Below the pieces are notes generated by a model. That model was not told the origin of the DNA. It made no database searches and worked only from the letters and a program-made list of their open reading frames with translations. Of a DNA stretch of 64,000 nt, positions 44,140 through 55,968 are shown one piece after another. Source of the stretch: Vigna angularis (lineage: Eukaryota > Streptophyta > Magnoliopsida > Fabales > Fabaceae); the NCBI RefSeq assembly GCF_016808095.1, contig NC_068976.1, positions 3,988,001 to 4,052,000 on the forward strand. Direction: 5' to 3'. The position numbers and the translations under genes were made by a program. How positions within the stretch are numbered: the first letter of the stretch is position 1; each line of letters opens with the position of its first letter.

Positions 44140-46690
44140 TCCTTCCTGATGGAGTGGCCAAACATCACTTCCCAGAAGGAAGTCAAACTTAAACCCCCAA
44201 AACAACTGTAAACCATTGCATAAATGTGAAAATATTACAAAAATTCACTATGGTCACTGAGGTTACCACAACTGGCTCTTGCAGTAGAAATTTTTTGTAC
44301 AAAAACCACTATTTCTTCGTGTAATTGTTTATGAGATAGCTGTAAACGATTACCACGGTGTTTTTAGCCTGCACAAGCTTCAGGACATAACCCAACTTGT
44401 TCATCTCACCAACATTGGGTCTTTCCTCCATGATGGAGTACCCAAACATGACTTCCAAGCCAATACTCACCCATAAACAACAAAAACATGTCTAAACCAT
44501 TGGTTAAATGTCAAAAAATTCAAATTATTCATTATGGTCACTTAGGATACCATAGTTGGCTCCTGTAGAAGAAATTTATCTAAAAAACCTAGTTTTTCTT
44601 CGTGCAATCGTTTATGAGATAGCTGTAAACTATTAGCAGGGTGTTTTGAGCCTGCACAAGCTTTAACACTTAACCCAAGTTGTTAATCTCACCAACATTG
44701 GGTCATTCCTCCATGATGGAGTGCCCAAACATGTCTTTCCAGCCAGTAATCACCCTTAAACAAATAAAACATGTCTAAACCATTGCTTAAATGTCAAAAA
44801 ATTAAAATTATTGACTATGGTCACTGTGGTTATCACAACCGGCTCCAGCAATAGACGTTTCTGTACAAAAACTAGTGTTTCTTCGTGTAATCATTTACGA
44901 GATAGATGAAAACGATTACCAAGGAGTTTTTGGCCTGCACAAGCTTAAGGACTTAACCCAAGTTGTTCATCTCACCAACATTGGGTCTTTCCTCCATGAT
45001 GGACTTCCCAAACATGACTTTTCCAGGCAGTAACTCACCCTTAAACACCAAAAACATGTTTAAACCATTGCTTAAATGTCAAAAAATAAAAATTATGGAT
45101 TGTGGTCACTGAGGTTACCATAGTTAACTCCTGTAGTAGACGTTTCTATACAAAAAATAAGTTTTTCTTCGTTTAATCATTTACGAGATAGCTTTAAACG
45201 ATTACCATGATGTTTTTGGCTTGCACAAGCTTCAAGACTTAACCCAAGTTTTTCATCTAACCAACATTGGGTCTTTCCTTCATGATGGAGTGTCCGAACA
45301 TGACTTCCCAGCCAGTACTCACCCTTAAACACCAAAAACATGTTTAAATCATTGCTTTTATGTCAAAAAAATAAAATTATTGATTGTGGTCACTGAGGTT
45401 GCAATAGTTGGCTCCTACAGTAGACGTTTCTGTACAAAAACAAGTTTTTCTTCGTGTAATCGTTTACGAGATAGCTGTAAACGATTACCAGGGTGTTTTT
45501 GGCCTGCACAAGCTTCAGGACTTAACCCAAGTTGTTCATCTCACCAACATTGGGTCTTTCCTCCATGATGGACTACCCAAACATGACTTTCCCATCCAGT
45601 ACTCACCCTTAAACACCAAAAACATGTCGAAACCATTGGTTAAATGTCAAAAAATTAAAATTATTGACTATGGTCACTCAGGTTACCATAGTTGGCTCCT
45701 GTAGAAGAAGTTTATGTACAAAAACCAATTTTTTTTTGTGTAATCGTTTACGAGATAGCTGTAAACGATTACCAGGATGGTTTTGGCCTTCATAAACTTC
45801 AAGACTTAACCCACGTTGTTCATCTCACCAACATTGGGTCTTTCCTCCATGATAGACTACCCAAACATGACTTTGCCAGCCAGTTCTCACCCTTAAACAC
45901 CAAAAACATGTCTAAACCATTGGTTCAATGTCAAAAGATTAAAATTATTGATTATGGTCATTCAGGTTACCATAGTTGGCTCCTGTAGAAGAAGTTTTTG
46001 AACAAAAACCAGATTTTCTTTGTGTAATCGTTTACGTGATAGCTGTAAACGATTAACAGGATGTTTTTGGCCTGCACAAGTTTCAGGATTTAACCCAAGT
46101 TGTTCATGTCACCAACATTGGGTCTTTCCTCCATGATGGAGTGATCAAACATGACTTCCTAGCCAGTAGTCAGCCTTAAACACCAAAAACATGTCTAAAC
46201 CATTGGTTAAATGTCAAAAAATTAAAATTAATTACTATGGTCACTTAGGTTACCACAGTTGGCTCGTGTAGAAGAAATTTTTGTACAAAAATCAGTTTTT
46301 CTTCGTGTAATCATTTATGAGATAGCTGTAAACGATTACCAAGGTGTTTTTGGCCTGCACAAGCTTCAGGACTTAACCCAAGTTGTTCATCTCACCAACA
46401 TTGGGTCTTTCCTCCATGATGGAGGGCCCAAACATGACTTCCCAGCCAGTACTCACCCTTAAACACCAAAAACATGTGTAAACCATTGGTTAAATGTTAA
46501 CAAATTAAAATTATTCACTATGGTCACTCAGGTTACCATAGCTAGCTCCTGCACTAGATTTTTATGTATAAAAACCACTTTTTCTTCGTGTAATCGTTTA
46601 CGAGATAGCTATAAACGATTACCAGGGTATTTTTGGCCTGCACAAGCTTCAGGACTTAACCCAAGTTGTTCATCTCACCAACAATGTTTC
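44140..46690 (+). repeat. Satellite array, about nine copies of a 283-bp unit
   Basis: The word GTAATCGTTTAC, or its variants, marks each unit at 44321, 44604, 44887, 45173, 45456, 45740, 46024, 46307 and 46590, giving a period of 283-286 bp. Each unit has an imperfect hairpin, GTAATCGTTTAC-GAGATAGCT-GTAAACGATTAC. Copies differ by roughly 5-12 percent. The last is cut within the TTTCCTCCAT word near 46690. Frames of about 98 codons occur but shift from unit to unit because 283 is not divisible by three. Confidence 0.95.
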
Positions 46691-46948
46691 TTTCCTCCAT
46701 CACCCATTGAACAAGTTCATGCATTGTATTCATTACCACACCATATATTACACACATTTGTCTTCAACTCACCTAAATTGATACCAAACCAAGACATAAA
46801 CAACCTCAAATAATCAATGTAATCATTGAACACAATCATCCACTAAGAAAGTGATGTTGCACGTTACTTAGTCATCAAAACATAACCAACATAAATGAAA
46901 TAACATTGCAGATTAAGTATTCAAGAAAGGTAACATTATATTGCACTA

Positions 46949-47940
46949 CACTACAAAAAAAAGCGGAAATTACCGACGGCCCATTACAGACGGTCCTTAG
47001 GCCGTGGGTAGTTCATTGGTGATTTTAATTAGCGACGGGCCTAGGCCGTCGGTAAGTATCAGGGTAGACTAAAACCAAAATTTCTGATTTCCCTCTCCCA
47101 TTTCGAGCTCGTCGACCAAAAGCCCTATTTCCCTCTCCCCTGCCAATCGTTTCCTCAAGCACATTGACTCACTATAGCGGTTGTTCTCAAGCGTAAGTGC
47201 GTCATCCTTTCTTCTCGCATTGTCGTCCTTCATTCAGTCGTGGTAGTGAGGCGGTATAGCGGTTGTCATTGACGGTGTGAGGACAGGTTGGTGACTGAGG
47301 CGACGCATTGGACGATTTTCGGTACACTTGGAGCTTTTGTTGAGTGATTCTCCTGGAAGGGTGTTGGTGGATGGTGATTGGGGCATTTATTGCAGCTGTC
47401 GTGGAGTAGGGAGGGTGTTGTCGCTGCTTTGTTGCGTTGAGGGATTGCAGTAAGGGTTAGTATGTTCTGTTCATGTGAATTTTAGCTTTGGCGCTTGGTC
47501 CTTAATTGATTTCTTTTTGTTTTCCTGCTTCCAATTCCTTGCAAGTCATTCTATATTGGATTGTGGCTGTGGCACTAGGGGTCGTGCTTCGTGGATAGCG
47601 TGATGACGGCATTGCGGTGGTGACGTGTTGTGGATGTTGCGTTGAGTGGTCGAAGTGTACTGGTCTATTGGGGCTGGGGCTGCCATTGTAGAGGTTGCTG
47701 TCGAGCTCTTTAGCAGGTTTGCTAACTTCCACCGCTCCATAACTGCATTTTTGGTACCTTTCAGGTGTTTTGAGCATGCTGATTTGAGCTCTTTATCCAA
47801 ATTCTCTGTTGCCAGTAGGCTTAAGTTATGAGGAGGGTTTCTGTTTTGTTGGATTTAGAATAGTGTGTCCCATTCATCGTATAGGAATTGGCATATGATT
47901 ACTTTCTTCATTGTTTTTGACAAAAAAAAATTGAAATTAG
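46949..47940 (+). other. Left terminus and GC-richer leader of CACTA 3
   Basis: 46949-47060 holds the TIR and five or so GACGGCC / GGCCGTCGGTAAG words. 47080-47800 is GC-richer with short frames on both strands and no recognised family; it probably includes the promoter and leader region of the element. Confidence 0.55.
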
Positions 47941-48450
47941 TGCAAAATTTGCTTCTAAGTTTGGACATGTTCTCTGTAATATCGTGTTAATAAATTTGAA
48001 GAATTGTACAAGCCTTAGCAGTCTTCTAAGAGAGATATATAAGTTTAAATCTTTGAAAACTCTCATCGTATCCGGTTGTAAGAAGATTGACAAATTGGAA
48101 GAAGATATAGCGGAGATGAAATCCTTGACAACTCTAATTGCTAAAAATGTTGTTGTGAAAGTTCCTTTTTCAATAGTAAGCTCCAAAAGTATTGGATATC
48201 TTTTTCCATGTGGGTTTGAAGGATTATCCCATGATGTTTTACCATCTATTATTTGGTGCTGGTTGTCACCGACAATGAATCCCCTGTCTAGTACTCTTCC
48301 GTTATGTGGCATATCAGCATCTCTAGTTTTCATGAATATGCAAAACATTGATTTGGGTGACCTAGCACCGATTCTTACCAACCTTTTAAATCTTCGAAGT
48401 GTTTAGCTGCAATGTGACACGGAGTTTCAAATAATTAAACAATGTGACAC
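47940..48450 (+). pseudogene. TIR-NBS-LRR (TNL) resistance gene LRR fragment
   Basis: A 140-codon open frame (47984-48406) reads LINLKNCTSLSSLLREIYKF, KSLKTLIVSGCKKIDKLEED, MKSLTTLIAKNVVVKVPFSI, SSKSIGYLFPCGFEGLSHDV and SPTMNPLS, the leucine-rich repeats and post-LRR part of legume TMV-resistance-N-type TNL proteins. TIR and NB-ARC domains are absent. An out-of-place QCDTEF word follows the stop, as in relatives. It sits upstream of the TNP2 gene in CACTA 3 on the same strand. Confidence 0.85.
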
Positions 48451-49454
48451 GGAGACTTCAATACTCTTAACAAGAGCATATCTAAGGTTCCTTCTGTTTC
48501 TATTTGTCTACTTCCCTGCGCTATTAGTTTTAGGTATTACTTAAGAGAACATAAAACAATTCTAGGTATCTAAAGGAAACTTCAATACTCACTTTAGCAC
48601 TTTTTCCCTTCCATAATATCAACACAACTTCATTTTAAAATTGCATGTAAAAATTCTCAAGAAGCTATCTGGTTTCCATTTCCTCTTGCTACTCTTGCTT
48701 TGTGTTTCTTGTAATATAAGTTAAGAGATGTTGTTTCTTAGTCAAAACGAGTATTGTCTTATGGTTCGTCTGATTATAGCATTCTGCTTCATTAGTCTTT
48801 TTCTTGCTCTTAAGTGTCCAATTTTATGTTGTGAAAGTCCTTGTTACTTGTTAAGTAAAATATAGTAAAGTTTAGACCCCTCGAAAGAAGAAATAATTGA
48901 GTGCGAGAAAGAGTCCTTGTTATTTTCGAAAAGAAATAATTGGAATTTCTTTTCTTTCCCTTTTGGCAACAAAAGACCTGTATGACATAAGCATAAATTG
49001 ATCCTGATGAACTCCTATTGATTTATATTTAACAAAACAAGGAACCAAATTTGTTTTAAATTACTATTATAGTTGTGATTTCATGTATGGCATACATCGT
49101 GATGTTCTGAAACATGCCTCTTTATAATTTGGAAGACAAATTTATGGTTGAAGAAGTACATTTGAATAGCACAATTGCATAAATGAGTGATTAAGATATT
49201 CTGCTGATGCTGCAGGAATTGGCAACCAGTGGATCTTGTCAAGTTTTTCTGAATTGACAAGGATAGAATAAAGCGTAGAGAATAACATAATTTATATAAA
49301 TCTTCCTCGCTTAATATATTGATACATGTATTAAGGATAAAATTATATAAATATATGAAATTCTGAAATAGATAATTCTTTAATATATTGATAGAATTTA
49401 AGAATGCTATTTTAGCAAATTTGAAATCAGAGTTTTTTGTTAGAATAAAGAAGT
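48451..49454. other. Non-coding interior of CACTA 3
   Basis: AT-rich DNA without recognised coding. A minus-strand 126-codon frame at 49081-49461 is rich in Phe, Leu, Ile and Asn, as expected by chance in AT-rich DNA. Confidence 0.5.
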
Positions 49455-49620
49455 TATTCAAAATCTTCTACTTCTGCTGCTTGCTTGAAAGCAGAAACTC
49501 TTGCTTCTAAGGATAAATCATACCCCTGCCGAATTTTACTTAGTTCTTGCTTTGCAACATCAAGTTCTGTAACGACAGAGGCATAACTTTTAATTGCAGT
49601 TTCTAACTCTTCTTTTCAAG
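49455..49620 (-). pseudogene. WEB-family (coiled-coil) protein fragment
   Basis: The minus strand reads ELETAIKSYASVVTELDVAK, QELSKIRQGYDLSLEARVSA and FKQAAEVEDF. The ELD-AKQEL-KIRQ-YD-S-EA pattern is typical of plant WEB/DUF827 coiled-coil proteins involved in chloroplast movement. Another long coiled-coil family is possible. It is next to the NET1-like piece, same strand. Confidence 0.6.
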
Positions 49621-49658
49621 AACCATTGGTTCCATGACGATCACCACACTTTTCTTCT

Positions 49659-49964
49659 TTAAGCTGTTTTGCCTGACTTTTTGAAACATCTGTTGATTGT
49701 ATTGCTGATTCTCTTGATTTGATTTGTACCTTTTATCTGCTGCAGCTCTTTATCCATCCTCTCAATAGACTCATTCAGATAAACATTCTCAATGATGTCC
49801 AAAATATGCAATATTGGTATTTCCTCTTGCTTGGTTCCTTTGTCATGCCCATCACATGAATCAATCTGAAGAGCCCCACACACTTGATGAATAGCCATTT
49901 TAAGCTTTCTAATTTCATTTAACAAAACATTTTCTTTGTCTAATATGTTTTCCATGCACACCAC
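49659..49964 (-). pseudogene. NETWORKED1 (NET1/KIP1-like) coiled-coil fragment
   Basis: The minus strand reads ENVLLNEIRKLKMAIHQVCG, ALQIDSCDGHDKGTKQEEIP and ILHILDIIENV. This matches a conserved internal segment of NET1 actin-binding proteins, which link actin cables to plasma membrane and plasmodesmata. NET1 proteins exceed 1700 residues, so only a small exon piece is here. The frame then diverges (ERMDKELQQIKGTNQIKR), perhaps another coiled-coil gene joined on. Confidence 0.72.
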
Positions 49965-49969
49965 ACTCT

Positions 49970-52226
49970 CTCTCTACTGCACCATCCACTGTACGAACGT
50001 CAATTCTCTCTCTCTCTCTCTTCCTTCTTCAATTTCATCTGACCACATTATGTATGCATAGTAGTGTGTTTGGATATATCTATCACAATTTTCAACTGAA
50101 TCAATAAACTGAAGATACCAAATATGAAATTTTAACAACCAAATCCAGAAATAAACATAATAAATTCAACACCTATGCATGAAAGTAACTGACAGAGCTT
50201 CAGTAATAATTGCTCGAAGACTTCTTAGAATCTAGTGCAAAACATATAGTCAAAAGAGAAATGCTAAATCCTCTGACACTTAAACAGCTTTAACATAACC
50301 TGGTATACCTGAGAATGGTAGCTTAAATTGTAGTCAGTAACTTGCCATTCAAAATTGTTTCTTCTATCTTAAAATATTTTTAACTAGAGAAATACTAAAT
50401 CATCTTTAATGATTATCTTAGTAATCCTACTTCATCCTAATTATTTTTGGAGGAAAGGGATGACGAAAGGGAAGTTTTGAGACTCTAAATATTAAATGCA
50501 CGTGCATTTTTTGTCTTTCTTCACTCTTTATGTAATTAGAAGTGTCTTCATTTAATATACTTGGTTATGTTTCATTGCTACAATAGTTCATTAAATCATT
50601 TTTTCTATTTTAATTTCACATGGTACTAATTAATTTTTGCAGTTGAACAGGTTTTTAGAAGTAAGATAAAGAAAAAAATTGAATATTTTTATAGTAATCA
50701 GATGAAGGATTCTTTCATAACAATATAAGAATCTATTAGTTTTTTTTATAAGAGCTTCATTATATAGGACAAATAACAAAGAATTAGCTGATGAAATATG
50801 GAATTAGAAGATGGCAGACAAAATGCACTTTTCTATTTAAATCAACGTCGCAATCATGCAATATCATAGTAAACCATATTTAATTTTCCTAGTTCGGTAG
50901 TATTATTAGAACTTGAAAACAACTAAGACAGGTTCATGTTGGCCAGGTGCCATGATACCAATTTCATTTCAATTAGGATAACAACCCAGAGAAGACTTCA
51001 AGTCAATTTAGCATTACATTATGTGGATGTCCAAAATATGATTGGCAGTCCTGTTCCACTAGCAAATTAGCATATGACCAAAAATAGTTCTTACAATTAA
51101 GTGACATCATACATTCACAGTATAAAATTAATTTAATTAAGTTTACTCATGCTACAAAATTGACTTCATAAAACTTAACAATCTCTTGAATGGGAAGACT
51201 ACATATTCTAAATGAGAGAGCAAAGGAAAAAAACTTAGCTATGAATTAAACCAACTGTAAATGGGAAGAGTACATATTCTTTTAGAGCATTCCTTAGGAT
51301 TCAAATTATGTGCCAGCTGTTCTAAATAGTTTGTTTCTTTCTTGTCTTGTTGACTATCTTGGTTTTGTCTCCACTATATGTAAAAGTTGTTATGTTGTTC
51401 CTAATTGAGCTTTAATTGCTTTCTTCATCTGATCTAGAGTTGATCTTTAGGAGTTAGTCTATTGTGTTGTTCATTACCTTGTTGCTTGATTCTTTTTAGT
51501 GGCTGCAACCAGTTATCATTGCATGAAAAAGTCATTTCTTGTTTGATATGATTATTGGAATGAGCTGAAGTAGATACTTTAATATTGTTTGATCATAATA
51601 AAAACATTTCTAAGTCTGATTGTGTTGTTCCCTTATACAACTTGTTGCAAAAATTTGTTATCAAACGTGCAGCACACCAGCCATTGGTCTCTTGATTGTG
51701 ATTGTGGAGCTGCTTCTTGACCAAATTTGGTTTGTCAGTAGATAATTAAATAACTATTGTGATTGTGATTGTGATTGTGTATATTTATTGTGTACTAGAC
51801 TGTTTGAACTAAGCTTACTTTGAAATGATGGGATGACTTGTTTTTAGATGCTTTATTTTATCTTGAAACTGAACAAGACATAGGTGGAGACTTGTAGGCT
51901 AAGAATATGTAGTGTTGATGTCAAATCCTATGGTAGTACCTACATGTGTAAATATTTGTAAGTACTATAAAAGAGGACTTCACTACAGTAATAATACTCA
52001 GCATGACCCTTATTGCATGTCTATGACTGTAGTCAATGTGTAAGTACTCTATAAAAGAGGACTTCACTACAATAATAATACTCAGCATGACCCTTCTTGC
52101 ATGCCTATTACAGTAATATTCAAATTGCCTTCCATGTTCGACTTAAGTAGTAATAGGTTATTACTTATGTCACATGGAGTGTTGCTATTTTGGCTAAGTT
52201 TTTGTTTGTTTGGCTTGTCACAGAAC
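49970..52226. other. Non-coding stretch upstream of TNP2
   Basis: AT-rich DNA with no recognised protein. A segment of about 48 bp (AGTACTATAAAAGAGGACTTC and on) at 51960 is duplicated at 52032, shortly upstream of the TNP2 start. It contains TATAAAAG, so the duplicated piece might be promoter sequence; this is an inference. Confidence 0.45.
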
Positions 52227-55200
52227 ATGTCCCATTTTCCCAATCATCGTGGATGGATGTACGACCGTTGTTATAGCGGAAGGAGAGGTTTGAAGGAAGC
52301 TTTTGTCCTTGGAGTTGATGAGTTTGTGGAGACGGCTCAACGATATGAATATTATGCTCTTGATGGAGGGATTCGATACCCATGCATCAAGTGTGAATGT
52401 ACAAGGATTTTGAAAGATGAAGTCGTCAAAGTTCACCTATACCAAAAATGGTTCATGCCAAATTACAAGGTTTGGACATTTCATGGTGAAGAAATGCCTT
52501 CTACCTCCACTCCTCATGAAAATCGGCCTGCATCAGGTTCGAATACTATTGTACATATATCTGAGATAGATCAATTTACCTATATGCAAGAGATGGTAGA
52601 CAATGCTCTTCGTCGACATGCTGAACAAGAAGCAGACGATAGTCCTGATGAAGAGTCTCCAAATGAAAGCACTCAGAGGTTTTACAATCTCTTGGCTGAG
52701 GCAAACCAACCTGTATTTGAAGGTTCATCTGAGTCAAAATTGTCAGTGTGCATTAGACTCATGGCTGGTAAATCTAATTGGAACGTTCCCATACAAGCGT
52801 TGGACTTCTTTACAAAATTGGTGTTAGATCTAACACCACCAAACAATTCTTTGCCGAAGAATTATTACGAAGCCAAAAGATGTGTTTCGAAGCTGGGATT
52901 GGAAGCGAAGAAGATTGATTGTTATGTGAATGGATGTATGCTTTTCTATGACAACGACAATGGAAAAAATGATGTATCGTTGGTGGAATGCAAGTTTTGT
53001 GGCCATCCTCGATTTCAGACATTGCATCCAAGACGGAGGCGAAAAAAACGAATTTCATTCAAGTCTATGTTCTATTTGCCGATCATTTCAAGATTACAAA
53101 GGATGTTCGCTTCAATGCAAACAGCAAAACACATGACATGGCATGATGGTAACAAAAGTGAAGGAGTGTTGCGTCATCCTTCTAACGGTGAAGCCTAGAA
53201 GCACTTCAACCGAAAACATCCATCCTTTGCTAGTGATGCTCGTAACGTGCGACTTGGTCTATGTTCGAAAGGGTTTACTCCATACATTCAGGCGTTTGCA
53301 TCACCATATTCATGTTGGCTGGTGATTGTTACCCCATACAATCTTCCACCTAGATGTGTATGACAAAGCCTTACATGTTTTTAACGTGTATATTACCATG
53401 TCCATCTAATCCTAAATCAGAGATTGATGTTTATTTAGAGCCTTTGATTGATGATTTGAAGAAGTTGTGGAGCGGTATTTGGACGTATGATGTATCAAGG
53501 AATCAAAATTTTCTTATGAGGGCAGCTTTGATGTGGGACTATTAATGACTTTCCAGCGTATGACATGTTATCTGGTTGGAGCATGCATGGTCGATTAGCT
53601 TGTTCACATTGCATGGAACACACAAAGTCATTCTTATTGACGCATGGTCAGAAAAGTTGTTGGTTTGACTGCCATAGAAGGTTCTTGCCCATTGATCACA
53701 TGTTTAGGAGAAACAAAAAGGCTTTTCGCAAAGGACAACTTGAAACAGATATGCCACCTCCTAGGCTGAATCCATCTCAAGTTTGGAGAAGAGTGAAACA
53801 TTTTCCAAAAGTCAATGAAAGTGGTATCAATAGAATTGAATGGTACGGGGAGTGGCATAATTGGACCAAGAGAAACATTTTTTGGGATCTTCCGTATTGG
53901 AAGGATAACTTGTTGAAACATAACTTGGATGTCATGCATATAGAAAAGAATTTCTTTGACAACATCTTCAACACAGTCATGAATGTTAGTGCTAAGACGA
54001 AAGATAATGAAAAGGCAAGGAAAGATTTACCTTTGTATTGTGCGCGAAGAGACTTAGAGTTGAAGGCCAAATATAATGGCAGGTTGCTAAAGCCAAAGGC
54101 AAATTACATCTTATCAAAAGACGAGGCCAAAATAGTTTGTCGATGGATAAAGGAGCTTAGAATGCCAGATGGCTATTCTTCAAACTTGGCCCAATGTGCT
54201 AATATTGATAAGGGTAGTATTCAAGGGTTAAAGAGTCATGATTGCCATGTCTTTATGGAAACTCTAATCCTTGTTGCGTTTAGATGTTTGCCCATGCATG
54301 TGTTAAATCCACTGATAGAAATCAGTCATTTCTTTAAGGATTTGTGCGCCACGACGCTCAAGGCAAATTATTTGAGAAAGTTGGAGGAAAATATTCCAAT
54401 TATTCTTTGCAAATTGGAAAGAATACTTCCTCCTGCATTCTTTGATTCCATGGAACATCTTCCAATTCATCTTGTATATGAAGCACGGCTTGGTGGACCA
54501 GTGCAATATAGGTGGATATATCCGTTTGAAAGATTCATGGGAGAGTCAAAACGTTCAGTCAAAAATAAAGCCAGAGTGGCAGGATCAATTTGTGCGGCTT
54601 ACTTGCATCGTGAAACAACATACTTTTGTTCTCATTATTTCAAAAACTTCATGTTGTCGTCGATGAATGTTAGGAATGAAACACAATGTCAATCTGGCAC
54701 ATCTCATTCAAATTTGTCGGTGTTTCGAGAAGTAGGCCGTCATGCGGGCAAAGAGTTCACTCATTGGTTAAGTGATGCTGAATTCAACTCTGCTCATGTC
54801 CATGTCTTAATTTATTTCCTTGAAGTTAAGGTGTACCTTGAGTATGTTCTCATCCCATTCCTAAGTTTTCAATCATACTATTTTAATAGTCACTAATTGT
54901 GTTCATTTTATACAACTCATTTGTTGTGGCTATGCAAGTTCTAGAAGGGAGTTCTTCTGCTATAATACACTCACAGTTCCCTTATTGGTTTAGATATCAA
55001 GTATGAATATCCTTTTAATGATTTTAAAAACAATTGATGTGACACTTGTAGCTTAATTTTTCTTCACCTCTTTATAGGTTCATAACCAGCCATTAAGTCC
55101 CTTAATTCAAGATCTACAGGAATTGTCAAATTGGCCCATGAGATGTGTCAAAGAATGGCACACGTATTTTGTAAATGGATACAAGTTCCACACCGATGCA

Positions 55201-55827
55201 TGGTCGAAAGGAAAAAAGACAACTAATTGTGGGGTGTTCGTTAAGGGCCTTACAGAGGGTGGTTATGATGACTTTTATGGTATTATTCAAAAAATTTATG
55301 AGCTGGAGTATAATACTTCAACTACTCCAAAGAGGGTAGTTCTTTTTTATTGTCAATGGTTTGATCCATCTAGGAGTGGAACAAGAGTGGATCCTAGGTA
55401 TAATATTGTAGAAATTCAAATGACTTCAAGATACCGGCCATTTGATCCATTCATTCTAGCTCTTAATGTTAGACAAGTTTATTATGTCTCATATCCAGCA
55501 TTTCGCAACATTGACAAACGTGGTTGGTGTGTTGCAATACAAACCAAGCCTAGGGGTCGCATTAAGTCAAATGATGACGAAGACGATATCCCTTTCCAAG
55601 TTGATGAAATGACACATGGAAATGAAATTATTGAAGTTGAAGGTGTATCTGCATTGCACGACTTCGATGCTGATGCTGAAGAGTTAGAAGGACAAATAGA
55701 AGAACATGAAGAAGAAGGAGAAGAAGAAGAGGAAGAAAAAGAACTTGAAGATGATGAAGAAGACGATGATGATGATTATGATTATGATGATCACAGTGAT
55801 GCATCAAACAAGATGACAATGCGATGA
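52227..55827 (+). pseudogene. CACTA TNP2-like transposase (Transpos_assoc, TNP2, DUF4218, DUF4216)
   Basis: Start MSHFPNHRGWMYDRCYSGRR opens the transposase-associated zinc domain (GGIRYPCIKCECTR). TNP2 proper follows: EAKRCVSKLGL, YVNGCMLFYDND, CKFCGHPRF, then GVLRHPSNGEA and a TAG at about 53196 for the usual Trp. The next 350 bp is frameshifted (PYNLPP; MTKPYMFLTC; EPLIDDLKKLWSGIW). From 53565 it is open again for 443 codons (MLSGWSMHGRLACSHCMEHT, HNWTKRNIFWDLPYW, HNLDVMHIEKNFFDN, CRWIKELRMPDGYSSN), then DUF4218 (RYRWIYPFERFMGE-type). After an intron (exon from 55078) comes DUF4216 ([27 protein letters not shown]) and an acidic tail. TNP2 is the catalytic transposase of En/Spm elements. 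The breaks mean no active protein is made here. Confidence 0.93.
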
Positions 55828-55968
55828 TGAGGACGATCTAATTAATTAAATGTTTGTATTCTAACATGTGTACGATTCACGATTATATAAAATTAAATCA
55901 TTTATTAAATACCAATTATGTATTATGCATTTAATTGTCGATTTATTTATATACTTTAAATTGCAGTA

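Noticed and set aside
44140..46690. Repeated 60-98-codon frames in the satellite
   Set aside because: The 283-bp period is not a multiple of three, so the frames shift from unit to unit and cannot form a repeat protein; they are by-products of the repeat.
44140..46690. CRISPR-like array
   Set aside because: Regular spacing of a palindromic word was noted, but units are 283 bp and homologous throughout, and the window is plant nuclear DNA. It is a satellite.
53777..54070. Minus-strand frames over TNP2
   Set aside because: Shadows of the plus-strand transposase, which shows the conserved TNP2 motifs.
55628..55819. Minus-strand His/Leu-rich frame
   Set aside because: Antisense of the acidic tail of the DUF4216 exon.
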